Assembly (NCBI RefSeq): GCF_002897375.1
Contig: NZ_BFAG01000007.1
Location: forward strand, 62,001-126,000
Direction of reading: 5' to 3'
Length of the DNA stretch: 64,000 bases
From: Deinococcus aerius
GTDB lineage: Bacteria > Deinococcota > Deinococci > Deinococcales > Deinococcaceae
A model generated the notes under the pieces. The model ran no database searches and was not told where the DNA came from. It saw only the letters and a list, made by a program, of their open reading frames with translations. Position 1 is the first letter of the stretch, and each line of letters begins with the position of its first letter. Below are positions 56,311 through 64,000 of the stretch, piece after piece. The position numbers were made by a program, and so were the translations under genes.

Positions 56311-56452
56311 CCCCTCCCCCTTGAGGGGGGAGGTTGGGAGGGGGTGAACCGAAGCGGCAGTCGGGGCCAACCGAAAGGCGAAAGCATCTTCCCAACGTTG
56401 GCGCCCGCTCCGTGGCCCCCTCACCCCGGCCCTCTCCCGCAAGGGGAGAGGG
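56311..56452. repeat. Pair of REP-like palindromes in opposite orientation
   Basis: CCCCTCCCCCTTGAGGGGGGAGG (56311-56333) followed by TTGGGAGGGGGTGA, and CACCCCGG followed by CCCTCTCCCGCAAGGGGAGAGG (to 56452). Each is a C-rich head with a palindrome of the REP type; the two point in opposite directions, as in BIME-like units. No RAYT gene is in the window. Confidence 0.7.
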
Positions 56453-56477
56453 AGAACCATCTCAAGGAGAATCCACC

Positions 56478-57833
56478 ATGCCCCATATCCACCTCCAGAC
56501 CGAGATTCCCGGGCCACAGAGCGTGGTCCTCCAGAAACGCCGGGCGGCAGCAGTGTCTTCCGCGCTCGCGCAGGCCAACCCGGTCGCCGTCCGAACGGCG
56601 CGCGGGTCGCTCGTGACCGACGTGGACGGTAACACCTTCATCGACCTCGCGGGCGGCATCGGCATGATGGCGGTCGGGCACAACCACCCGAAGGTGGTGG
56701 AGGCGGTGCAGGCCCAGGCCGCCGAACTCATCCATCCCTGCGCGCTCGTGACCAACTTCGGGGCGTACCCGGCCCTCGCCGAGCGGCTGAATACGCTCAC
56801 GCCGGGCGACTTCCCCAAGAAGACGCTGCTCGCCAACGGGGGCGCGGAGGCCGTCGAGAACGCCGTCAAGCTCGCGCGGGCGTACACCGGGCGGGCGGGC
56901 GTGATCGTGTTCGAGGGGGCGTATCACGGGCGCACCAACCTCACCATGAGCATGACGAGCAAGTACGGCCTGTTTAAAAAGGGCTTCGGCCCCTTCGCGG
57001 GCGAGGTCTACCGCCTGCCCTTCCCCAACCCCTACCGCGCGCCGGAGGGGATGACCCCCGAAGCCTGGGTGGACTGGTGCTGCTGGAACCTCGACAACGC
57101 CCTCACCGCGCACATCGACGCCTCGGCCCTCGCGTGCATCGTGGTCGAGCCGGTGCAGGGGGAGGGGGGCTTTATCCCCACCCCGGCGAAGTTCCTCCAG
57201 AAGATCAGGGAAGTCTGTGACCGCACGGGCGCCGTCATGGTCGCCGACGAGATTCAGAGCGGCAGCGGGCGCACCGGGCGGCTGTACGCCATCGAACACG
57301 CGGCGGTGGTGCCCGACCTCCTCGTGAGCGCCAAGAGCCTCGGGGCCGGAATGCCCATCAGCGCCGTCACGGGCCGCGCCGAGATCATGGACGCCCCGCA
57401 CCTCGGCGGGGTGGGAAGCACCTACGGGGGCAGCCCCGTTGCGTGCGCCGCCGCCCTCGCCGTGCTGGACGTGCTGACCGAGCCCGGCTTCCTGGAACAG
57501 GGGCAGACGGTCGAGCGGGTCGTCCGCGAGGTCTGGGAACCCCTGCGCGGCGAGCTGCCCATCGGCGACGTGCGCGGGATCGGCGCGATGATGGCGGTCG
57601 AGTTCGTGAGGGACCCGGGGACGAGGGAGCCCTGGCCCGAACTCGTGGCCGCCTCCGTCCCCCTGGCGGTGAAGCGCGGCGTGCTGCTGATCCGCGCGGG
57701 GCTGTACTCCAACTGCATCCGCTTCCTGCCCGCCCTCGACATCCCCGAGGACATGCTGCGCGAGGGCCTGCAAGCCGTCGTGGAGGGGGTGCGCGAGGCG
57801 TACCGGACGATGCGGGAGCCGGTGCCCGCATGA
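56478..57833 (+). CDS. Class III aminotransferase, GabT-like 2
   Basis: 451 residues from ATG 56478 behind AAGGAG. PLP Lys is K286 in LVSAKSLGAGMP; LLANGGAEAVENAVKLARAY and MVADEIQSGSGRTGR are the cofactor blocks. An insertion with FPNPYRAPEGMTPEAWVDWC is absent from the neighbour. Its end overlaps the GNAT gene as ATGA. It probably acts on GABA or beta-alanine-like amines. Confidence 0.92.
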   Translation: MPHIHLQTEIPGPQSVVLQKRRAAAVSSALAQANPVAVRTARGSLVTDVDGNTFIDLAGGIGMMAVGHNHPKVVEAVQAQAAELIHPCALVTNFGAYPALAERLNTLTPGDFPKKTLLANGGAEAVENAVKLARAYTGRAGVIVFEGAYHGRTNLTMSMTSKYGLFKKGFGPFAGEVYRLPFPNPYRAPEGMTPEAWVDWCCWNLDNALTAHIDASALACIVVEPVQGEGGFIPTPAKFLQKIREVCDRTGAVMVADEIQSGSGRTGRLYAIEHAAVVPDLLVSAKSLGAGMPISAVTGRAEIMDAPHLGGVGSTYGGSPVACAAALAVLDVLTEPGFLEQGQTVERVVREVWEPLRGELPIGDVRGIGAMMAVEFVRDPGTREPWPELVAASVPLAVKRGVLLIRAGLYSNCIRFLPALDIPEDMLREGLQAVVEGVREAYRTMREPVPA

Positions 57834-58513
57834 CCGCCACCTTCGCCGACCGCCCGGTGCTGGCTGCCCGCGAGGATGGCCGCTACGTGGTCGTGCAGGC
57901 GAGGGCCGAGGACGCACCTGCCCTGGAAGCCGTCCAGCGTGCCTGCTTCCCCGACCTCAGCGAGGAGGAGATCGCCACCGCCCGGCACTTCCTCTCACAC
58001 CAGGCGCACTTCCCGGAAGGGCAACTCGCGGTGTTGGACACGCAGACGGGGCGGCTCGTCGCATCCAGCAGCGACTTTCGGATGCGGGTGGACTTCGCCC
58101 ACTACGCGCATTCCTACCTGGAGGAGACAGGCGACAACCTCTTCACCACCCACGACCCGGGGGGCGACTGGCTGTACGGCGCGGACATCGGCGTCCACCC
58201 GGATGTGCGCGGCCAGAGCATCGCCACCCTGCTTTACGGGGCGCGGCACAGCCTGATCCGCCGCCTGAACCTGAAAGGGCATGTGGCCGGGGCGATGCCG
58301 AAGGGCTACTGCCAGGTTGCCGACCAGATGCCCATCGAGCAATACGTCCTGTCGGTGATCCGGGGCGAGCGCCGCGACCCGGTTCTCAGCGTCCAGCTCG
58401 GACGCGGGTACGGGGTATGGGGCATCATTCCCGACTATTTAGAGGACGAGTCCTGCGGGAATTACGGCGTCTTCATCGTGTGGCGCAACGCCGATTATCG
58501 GGAGGAAGGGTGA
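57830..58513 (+). CDS. GNAT-family N-acetyltransferase
   Basis: 227 residues from ATG 57830. YGADIGVHPDVRGQSIATLL is the acetyl-CoA pyrophosphate-binding Q/R-x-x-G/A segment. It overlaps the aminotransferase upstream (ATGA) and the amidohydrolase downstream (GTGA), so the three are made together. The acceptor is unknown; an amine or polyamine intermediate fits the neighbours. Confidence 0.87.
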   Translation: MTATFADRPVLAAREDGRYVVVQARAEDAPALEAVQRACFPDLSEEEIATARHFLSHQAHFPEGQLAVLDTQTGRLVASSSDFRMRVDFAHYAHSYLEETGDNLFTTHDPGGDWLYGADIGVHPDVRGQSIATLLYGARHSLIRRLNLKGHVAGAMPKGYCQVADQMPIEQYVLSVIRGERRDPVLSVQLGRGYGVWGIIPDYLEDESCGNYGVFIVWRNADYREEG

Positions 58514-60060
58514 CGACGATTTACACCGGCGGTCCCATTTACCCCCACGCGGACGGGCGGGCGGTGGAGGCGCTGGCGGTGCGGAGTGGGCGCGTGCTGC
58601 ACATCGGAACGCTGGAGGACGCGCGGACGGTGGCCGGACCCGGGGCAAGGCTGCACGACCTCGGCGGCGATACCCTCCTCCCCGGCCTGACGGACGCGCA
58701 CGTCCACGTCTGGAAGGTGGGCCAACTCCGCACGACGCTGCTCGACCTGCGGGAGGCCGGGTCTCCCGACGAACTGGCCCGGATGGTGCGGGAACGCCAC
58801 GCCCAACTGCCCCCCGGCGTCTGGCTCTGGGGACGCGGCTGGAACGAGACGCGGCAGGGGGCCTCACCCGACCGTGCCCTCCTCGACGCCCTCGCCCCTG
58901 GCCGCCCCGTCCTCCTCACCCGAACCTGCGCCCACATCCACGCGGTCAGCACGGCGGCCCTGGAGCGCGCGGGCATCGGGCCGGACACCCCCGCCCCCCC
59001 CGGCGGCGAGATCGACTATGAAGGGGGGCGGTTGACCGAGACGGCCTACGGGCTGGTCTTCGACGCCATGCCCGCCCCGACCCAGGCGCAGTACGAGGCG
59101 TGGATTCTGGCGGGGCTGGAGTACCTCCACTCCCTCGGCTTCACGGCGGCGACCGATCCAGCGGTGGATGCGCCGCTCTACGCCGCCTATCGTGCGCTGG
59201 ACGCGGCGGGACGGCTCCCCATCCGCGTCAATCTCCTCTACATCCGCAGGCCGGACGGCGGCTCGCAAACGCTGCCCCTGCCCGAGAAACACCTCTCGCC
59301 CTTCCTGCGCTGCAACAGCGTGAAGTTCTTCGGCGACGGCGGCCTCAGCGGGGCGACGGCGGCGGTGAGCGTGCCCTACCGCAACACGGAGGGGCCGAGC
59401 CAGGGGGTGCTGCGTTTCAAGACGGAGGAGTTGTACGAACTCGCGCGGGAAGCACATGTGGCGGGCTTCCGCATCGGCGCGCACGCGATTGGGGACGTGG
59501 CCCTCGACCAACTCCTCAGCGTGTACGCGAGGCTAGCTGAAGAACATCCCAGTGGCCCCCGCCACCGCATCGAACACTTCGGTCTGCCCTCCGCCGCCCA
59601 CCTCCGTCTCGCCCGGGAGCTGCGGGTGATCGCCGTGCCCCAGCCCGTCTTCCTCCACGAACTGCGGGCCAACTACGACCGCTTCGTGCCCCACGAACTC
59701 GCCGGGCAGGTGTTTCCCCTGCGGGCCTACTTCGACGCGGGGCTCGACGTGGCTTTCTCTAGTGACGGCCCGGTCGTGCGCGAGTTGCGGCCCTTAGCGG
59801 GCGTCCGCGCGGCGGTGGCCGAGCCCTACGTCCCGGGCATGGAGGTCACGGTCGCCCAGGCCCTCGGCGCCTACACCCGCGGCGGGGCGGTCGCGCACGG
59901 CGACGAGCACGAGCGGGGCACCCTCGCCCCCGGCTCCCTCGCCGACCTCACCATTCTGGGGGGCGACCCGTTCCAAACTGAGCCTCAAGACCTGCCGGGA
60001 ATCCCGGTGCGCGGCGCCGTGCTGGCCTCTCAGGCGCCCGTAGAAAGCGAGCGAGTATGA
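58510..60060 (+). CDS. Amidohydrolase (YtcJ-like, metal dependent)
   Basis: 516 residues from GTG 58510, in a GTGA overlap with the GNAT gene. The metal HxH is LTDAHVHVWKVGQ, RIGAHAIGDVALDQ supplies a further ligand, and FSSDGPVVRELRPL gives the catalytic Asp. It is of the amidohydrolase_3 group, which cleaves amides, carbamates or cyclic amides. In this operon an acylated amine or lactam is a reasonable but unproved substrate. It overlaps the dehydrogenase as ATGA. Confidence 0.88.
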   Translation: MTTIYTGGPIYPHADGRAVEALAVRSGRVLHIGTLEDARTVAGPGARLHDLGGDTLLPGLTDAHVHVWKVGQLRTTLLDLREAGSPDELARMVRERHAQLPPGVWLWGRGWNETRQGASPDRALLDALAPGRPVLLTRTCAHIHAVSTAALERAGIGPDTPAPPGGEIDYEGGRLTETAYGLVFDAMPAPTQAQYEAWILAGLEYLHSLGFTAATDPAVDAPLYAAYRALDAAGRLPIRVNLLYIRRPDGGSQTLPLPEKHLSPFLRCNSVKFFGDGGLSGATAAVSVPYRNTEGPSQGVLRFKTEELYELAREAHVAGFRIGAHAIGDVALDQLLSVYARLAEEHPSGPRHRIEHFGLPSAAHLRLARELRVIAVPQPVFLHELRANYDRFVPHELAGQVFPLRAYFDAGLDVAFSSDGPVVRELRPLAGVRAAVAEPYVPGMEVTVAQALGAYTRGGAVAHGDEHERGTLAPGSLADLTILGGDPFQTEPQDLPGIPVRGAVLASQAPVESERV

Positions 60061-61505
60061 CCACCCTGCAAAACGATCCCGTGACCCGCAGCCGCGCGTA
60101 CTTCGACGGCGAGTGGCGCTCCACGCCCAAGACCTTCGAGGTCATCCACCCCGGCACCCTGGAACCCATCGGCGCGGTCGCCGACTGCACCCCCGACGAC
60201 GCCCGCCGCGCCATCGACGCCGCCGAGGTCGCGCTGAAGGAGTGGCGCAAGGTCAACCCCTACCAGCGCGGCAAGATTCTGCGCCGCTGGCACGACCTGA
60301 TGTTTACGCACAAGGAGGAACTCGCCCGCCTGATGACCCTGGAGATGGGCAAACCCATCACCGAGACGCGCGGCGAGGTCGGTTACGCGGCCAGCTTCAT
60401 CGAGTGGTGCGCGGAGGAGGCTGGGCGCATCAGCGGCGAACGCATCGCCATGCGCTTCGACCATAAGCGCGGCTTCACGGCCTCCGAGCCGGTGGGCATC
60501 GTGTACGCCGTGACCCCCTGGAACTTCCCGGCGGGGATGATCACCCGCAAGGCCGCCCCCGCCCTCGCCGCCGGGTGCGTGATGATCCTCAAGCCCGCCG
60601 AGCAGAGCCCGATGACGGCCCTCTACCTCGCCGAGCTGTGGCTGGAGGCGGGCGGCCCCGCCAACACCTTCCAGGTTCTCCCCACGAACGACGCCCCGGC
60701 CTTTACCGCCCCCTTCATGGAGGACGAGCGGGTGCGGAAGCTGACCTTCACCGGCTCCACGGCGGTCGGTCGCCTCCTGTACACCCAGGCGGCGCGGACC
60801 CTCAAGCGCGTCTCCCTCGAACTCGGCGGCCACGCGCCCTTCCTGATCTTCGCGGACGCGGACCTGGAGAAAGCCGCCCGCGAGGTCGTCGGCTCCAAGT
60901 TCCGCAACGCCGGGCAGACCTGCATCAGCACCAACCGGGTGTACGTGCAGCGCGAGGTCGCCGAGGAATTCACCCGCATCCTCACCGAGAAGACGGCGGC
61001 CCTCAAGCTCGGCGACCCCTTGCAGGACGACACGGGCGTGGGTCCGGTCGTCGAGCAGGCGGGGCTGGACAAGGTGAAGGCCCACGTCGAGGACGCCCTC
61101 AGCCGGGGCGCGCGGGCGACGGTCGGCGGCAGCGTTCAGGAAGGCCTCTACTTCCAGCCCACGGTGCTCACGAACGTCTCGCCCGACAGCCTGATCCTGC
61201 ACGAGGAGACCTTCGGCCCGGTCGCCCCCGTCGTGGTCTTCGACACGGAAGAAGAGGGCCTGCGCCTGGCGAACGATTCCGAGTACGGCCTGGCCGCCTA
61301 CGCCTACACCCGCGACCTCTCCCGCGCCTGGCGGGTGGCCGAGGCGCTGGAATACGGCATCGTCGGCATCAACGACGGGGTGCCGAGCGCGGCGAGCCCC
61401 CACGTCCCCTTCGGCGGCATGAAGAACAGCGGCGTGGGCCGCGAGGGCGGGCACTGGGGGCTGGAGGAGTACCTGGAGACGAAGTTCATCTCCATGGGCG
61501 TCTGA
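60057..61505 (+). CDS. gabD: Aldehyde dehydrogenase, succinate-semialdehyde type
   Basis: 482 residues. The catalytic Cys is C289 in RNAGQTCISTNRVYV; the Glu of LELGGHAPFLIF and the FTGSTAVGRLL NAD(P) segment match the GabD group. It would oxidise succinate semialdehyde to succinate. It completes GABA degradation with the two aminotransferases and is the last gene of the overlapping unit, followed by a strong terminator. Confidence 0.9.
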   Translation: MTTLQNDPVTRSRAYFDGEWRSTPKTFEVIHPGTLEPIGAVADCTPDDARRAIDAAEVALKEWRKVNPYQRGKILRRWHDLMFTHKEELARLMTLEMGKPITETRGEVGYAASFIEWCAEEAGRISGERIAMRFDHKRGFTASEPVGIVYAVTPWNFPAGMITRKAAPALAAGCVMILKPAEQSPMTALYLAELWLEAGGPANTFQVLPTNDAPAFTAPFMEDERVRKLTFTGSTAVGRLLYTQAARTLKRVSLELGGHAPFLIFADADLEKAAREVVGSKFRNAGQTCISTNRVYVQREVAEEFTRILTEKTAALKLGDPLQDDTGVGPVVEQAGLDKVKAHVEDALSRGARATVGGSVQEGLYFQPTVLTNVSPDSLILHEETFGPVAPVVVFDTEEEGLRLANDSEYGLAAYAYTRDLSRAWRVAEALEYGIVGINDGVPSAASPHVPFGGMKNSGVGREGGHWGLEEYLETKFISMGV

Positions 61506-61519
61506 AGAAGGATGGGCGG

Positions 61520-61558
61520 GGCGGCGGGTGTAACCCCGCCGCCTCATCTTTGTTTTTT
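61520..61558 (+). terminator. Rho-independent terminator of the gab operon
   Basis: GGCGGCGGG (61520-61528) pairs with CCCGCCGCC (61535-61543) over a 6-base loop, followed by TCATCTTTGTTTTTT. It ends the aminotransferase-dehydrogenase transcript. Confidence 0.85.
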
Positions 61559-61638
61559 CTCAATGTTCCCTTTTTCACAACTGGGGCTTTTCCTGTCATA
61601 GCCGCGTCAGACCATGTGCGTACCATGAGCTTACCTCC

Positions 61639-62538
61639 ATGAATACGTCCTGGCCTGTCCCGGCAGCTCCCCGTCCCCTCGTCCCGCACGCCGAAGACCT
61701 GCCCGACCCCACCGTGCTGCCCGTGCCCGGCGGCTATTTCATCTACGCCACCAACAACCCCGCCGCGCACGTGCCCGTGGTGTTCAGCCCGGACCTGGAG
61801 AATTTTGCCCTGCTGGGCGACGCTCTGCCCCACCTTCCCGGCTGGGCGCGGCCCGGCTTCACCTGGGCGCCTGAGGTGATCGCCGTGGAAGGCGGCTACC
61901 GGCTCTACTTCACCGCCCGGCTGCGGGGCACGCGCCGCCAGGTCATCGGCGTCGCCACGTCCGCGAGCCCGGTCGGCCCGTTCGTCGCCGCCCCCCGGCC
62001 CCTGATCACGATGCTGGACCTCGGCGGGGCCATCGACCCGGACGTGCTGATCGCGCCAGACGGCAAACGTTACCTGTACTGGAAGAACGACGGCAACGCC
62101 GCACACCAGGCCACCCACCTGTGGGGCGCCCCGCTGAGCGAGGACGGGCTCTCGCTCGCCGCCGGGCCCGTGTGGCTGCTCACGGCCAGCGAGCCCTGGG
62201 AGCGCGAGCTGGTGGAGGCGCCCCAGGTCATCGAGGAGGGCGGCACCTTCCACCTGCTGTACTCGTGCGCGGACTTCGGCGACGAGAGCTACGCCATCGG
62301 CCACGCCTGCGGGGAGAGCCCACTGGGTCCCTTCTGGAAGACCAGCGCCGCGCCGCTGCTGGCCTCGCACGGGACGCTGGCAGGCCCGGGCCACAGCCAC
62401 GCCTTCCGGGACGAGCGCGGGCAGTGGCGCCTGGCCTACCACGCCTGGCAGGCCGGGGCGGTGGGTTACCCACACGGTCGCCGCAGCCTGCAACTCTCCG
62501 CGCTGCACCTTGAAGGCCGTCTCGCCCGGGTGGGGTAA
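61639..62538 (+). CDS. GH43-like glycosidase
   Basis: 299 residues, a single propeller domain without the C-terminal sandwich of the enzyme at 9228. DPTVLPVPGGYFIYAT, GAIDPDVLIAPDGKRYLYWK and the acidic ELVEAPQVIEEGGTFHLLYS give the three catalytic carboxylates of GH43. A five-codon reading frame (ATG 61625) ends in an ATGA overlap with this start. No signal peptide. It lies alone between the gab terminator and the convergent polyamine permeases and appears to be a displaced sugar gene. Confidence 0.85.
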   Translation: MNTSWPVPAAPRPLVPHAEDLPDPTVLPVPGGYFIYATNNPAAHVPVVFSPDLENFALLGDALPHLPGWARPGFTWAPEVIAVEGGYRLYFTARLRGTRRQVIGVATSASPVGPFVAAPRPLITMLDLGGAIDPDVLIAPDGKRYLYWKNDGNAAHQATHLWGAPLSEDGLSLAAGPVWLLTASEPWERELVEAPQVIEEGGTFHLLYSCADFGDESYAIGHACGESPLGPFWKTSAAPLLASHGTLAGPGHSHAFRDERGQWRLAYHAWQAGAVGYPHGRRSLQLSALHLEGRLARVG

Positions 62539-62574
62539 AGAGCGCCTGAGCCGACCCCGTCCCGCCTGCCGTTC

Positions 62575-63384
62575 CTATGCGCTCTTCCCCCCGCCGTGCA
62601 GCTCGTCCGTCCCGCTCGTCAGCCGCACGGCGAGGAGGATCGGCCCCAGCGTCAGGGCAATGACCATCAGCGCCACCACGTTCGTCACCGGGCGGTCGCG
62701 CGGCTTGAATAGCTCGGCCAGGAACCAGATCGGCAGGGTCTGCTGCTGCCCCGCCGTGAAGGTCGTGACGATCACCTCGTCGAGCGAGAGGGCGAAACTC
62801 AGCATCATGCCCGCCAGCAGCGCCGTGGCGACCGAGGGGAGCAGCACCCGCCGCAGGGTGGCGAAGTAGTCCGCCCCCAGGTCCATGCTCGCCTCCACGA
62901 GGGAAACGGACGTGCGCCGCAACCGCGCGACGACATTGTTGTAGACGGTCACGATGCAGAAGGTCGCGTGACCGACGACGATAGTTGCGGTCCCCAGCGG
63001 CACGTTCAGGCGCTGAAAGGTTGTCAGCAGCGCGATCCCCGTGACGATGCCCGGCAGGGCGATGGGCAGGATCAGCAGCAGCGTCACCACGTCCCGCGCC
63101 CGGAAGCGTGCCCGCGCCATCGCCAGCGACACGAGCGTGCCGAGCAGGGCTGCCAGGAGGGTGCTCGCCAGCGCCACGCCGAGGCTCAGCCGCAAGGCCG
63201 CCCACATATCGCCGCGCGCCGCCGCCCGGGGAAACCACTCCATCGTTAATCCCGGCGGTGGGAAGCGGTACGTGCGGTCCTCGGTCGTGAAGGCGTACAG
63301 GGCGATGATCAGGATGGGGACGTACAGGAACAATAACCCCGCGAGCGCCGAGACCCGCAGGAGGAGGGAAGGCCGCGAGTTCAT
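62575..63384 (-). CDS. potC: Polyamine-type ABC transporter permease, PotC-like
   Basis: 269 residues from ATG 63384 with six membrane segments. The EAA-type loop is LVEASMDLGADYFATLRRVLLP; LSFALSLDEVIVTTFTAG is the conserved PotC/YdcV block. The start overlaps the upstream permease by 4 bases. With the gab genes nearby, putrescine or GABA is a likely substrate, unconfirmed because the binding protein and ATPase lie outside the window. Confidence 0.9.
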   Translation of the reverse strand: MNSRPSLLLRVSALAGLLFLYVPILIIALYAFTTEDRTYRFPPPGLTMEWFPRAAARGDMWAALRLSLGVALASTLLAALLGTLVSLAMARARFRARDVVTLLLILPIALPGIVTGIALLTTFQRLNVPLGTATIVVGHATFCIVTVYNNVVARLRRTSVSLVEASMDLGADYFATLRRVLLPSVATALLAGMMLSFALSLDEVIVTTFTAGQQQTLPIWFLAELFKPRDRPVTNVVALMVIALTLGPILLAVRLTSGTDELHGGGKSA

Positions 63385-64000
63385 AGCGCGTCGAACGCTC
63401 CCAGCCGCCTCGCCAGCAGCAGGTAGACCGTGATGATCAGGATGGGCACCACGCTGAAGGCCGCCGCAAGAGGCAGGTTTCCCGCCGTCCCCTGCTGCGT
63501 GTACACCATCTGCCCGATAAAGAAGCCCGGCGCCCCCACCACCCCGGGGATGATGTAGTCCCCCAGCGTCAGGCTGAAGGTGAAGATGCTCCCCGCCGCG
63601 ATCCCCGGCACCGCGAGCGGCAGGATGACGCGCCGGAGGGTCTGAGCTGGTCTTGCGCCGAGGTCGCTGCTCGCCTGGAGGACGGCGGGCGAGATGCGTT
63701 CCAGCGCCGCCTGGACCGGCAGGATCATGTACGGCAGCCAGATATAGGTGAAGACGAGAAACATCCCGAGGTAAGAGGAGGCGAGGCTCGGGCCGCCCAC
63801 CACCGGGGTCCTCAACAACCCGTCCAGCAGCGGACGCAGGTGCAGCGCGTCCGCCAGTGCCGAGATCACCCCGTCCTGCGCGAGGACCAGCCGCCCGGCG
63901 TAGACCCGCACGAGGTAGCTGCTCCACAGCGGCAGCAGCACGAGGACGTACAGCCACGCCTTCCTGGCCCCCCGCGCGTGAAAGGCCATCAGGAAGGCGA
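63381..64000 (-). CDS. potB: Polyamine-type ABC transporter permease, PotB-like, 5' end outside window
   Basis: The frame stays open to the window end; the ATG at 63989 is inside the protein, since the residues before it (AFLMAF) continue the membrane segment. LYVLVLLPLWSSYLVRVYAG, the EAA-type loop LQASSDLGARPAQTLRRVIL and FSLTLGDYIIPGVVG match PotB/YdcU permeases. It overlaps potC by 4 bases and is transcribed first. Confidence 0.9.
   Translation of the reverse strand, partial: AFLMAFHARGARKAWLYVLVLLPLWSSYLVRVYAGRLVLAQDGVISALADALHLRPLLDGLLRTPVVGGPSLASSYLGMFLVFTYIWLPYMILPVQAALERISPAVLQASSDLGARPAQTLRRVILPLAVPGIAAGSIFTFSLTLGDYIIPGVVGAPGFFIGQMVYTQQGTAGNLPLAAAFSVVPILIITVYLLLARRLGAFDAL

Overview
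The window is high-GC DNA with the gene content of a Deinococcus-type bacterium: secreted delta-60 and Ig-like lipoproteins, BTAD/ATPase/TPR activators, DinB, long tightly packed operons, and strong AGGAGG ribosome sites. The assignment to the genus is an inference from style and protein resemblance, not from a marker gene. No rRNA, tRNA or CRISPR array was recognised.

Layout. (1) 1-3.5 kb: the end of a large secreted heparinase II/III-like polysaccharide lyase. (2) 3.5-6.5 kb: a decayed stretch with two frameshifted secreted-protein genes, one intact small gene, an IS5-family transposase fragment and an unresolved relic. (3) 6.5-24.4 kb: a run of sixteen genes on the minus strand, headed by a LacI regulator with a near-ideal operator. 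It holds an LplABC-type sugar importer, a GH31 gene broken by one frameshift, an IolB-like isomerase, ThuA, a Gfo/Idh oxidoreductase, KduD, a GH1 glucosidase, KDPG aldolase, KDG kinase, GH88, a GH43 xylosidase, xylulokinase and xylose isomerase. Many junctions are 4-base ATGA/GTGA overlaps. Together these read as a hemicellulose and uronate utilisation operon. The unsaturated-uronate branch is complete only if the IolB-like protein does the KduI step. (4) 24.6-29.7 kb, plus strand: a ROK repressor with its own operator-promoter, a sugar ABC transporter reduced by an internal deletion to a solute-binding N-terminus joined to a permease C-terminus, then a type I sulfatase and its formylglycine-generating enzyme.

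(5) 29.9-46.7 kb: an accessory island of mostly secreted proteins organised around two large BTAD/ATPase/TPR regulators. It contains a beta/gamma-crystallin-like protein, a galactose-binding-like protein, a zinc ribbon, a 46-residue lipoprotein, a GV-repeat protein, a stalk-domain protein, an SDR enzyme, a DUF6006-like protein, a ricin-B lectin and, most strikingly, a protein combining an LGFP-repeat region with a cholesterol-dependent-cytolysin (thiol-activated cytolysin) fold. This island is the best candidate for an undescribed system. (6) 46.8-53.2 kb: a delta-60 lipoprotein, an F420-type NADP oxidoreductase, a DUF5872-like protein, DNA polymerase IV and an APC permease, all on the minus strand.

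(7) 53.2-64 kb: a PucR-controlled amine/GABA catabolic region with an APC permease, two class III aminotransferases, a GNAT, an amidohydrolase, a succinate-semialdehyde-type dehydrogenase and PotB/PotC-like permeases. A GH43 gene is inserted among them. A 17-bp motif found before both the apc/pucR divergent promoter and the aminotransferase is a likely PucR site.
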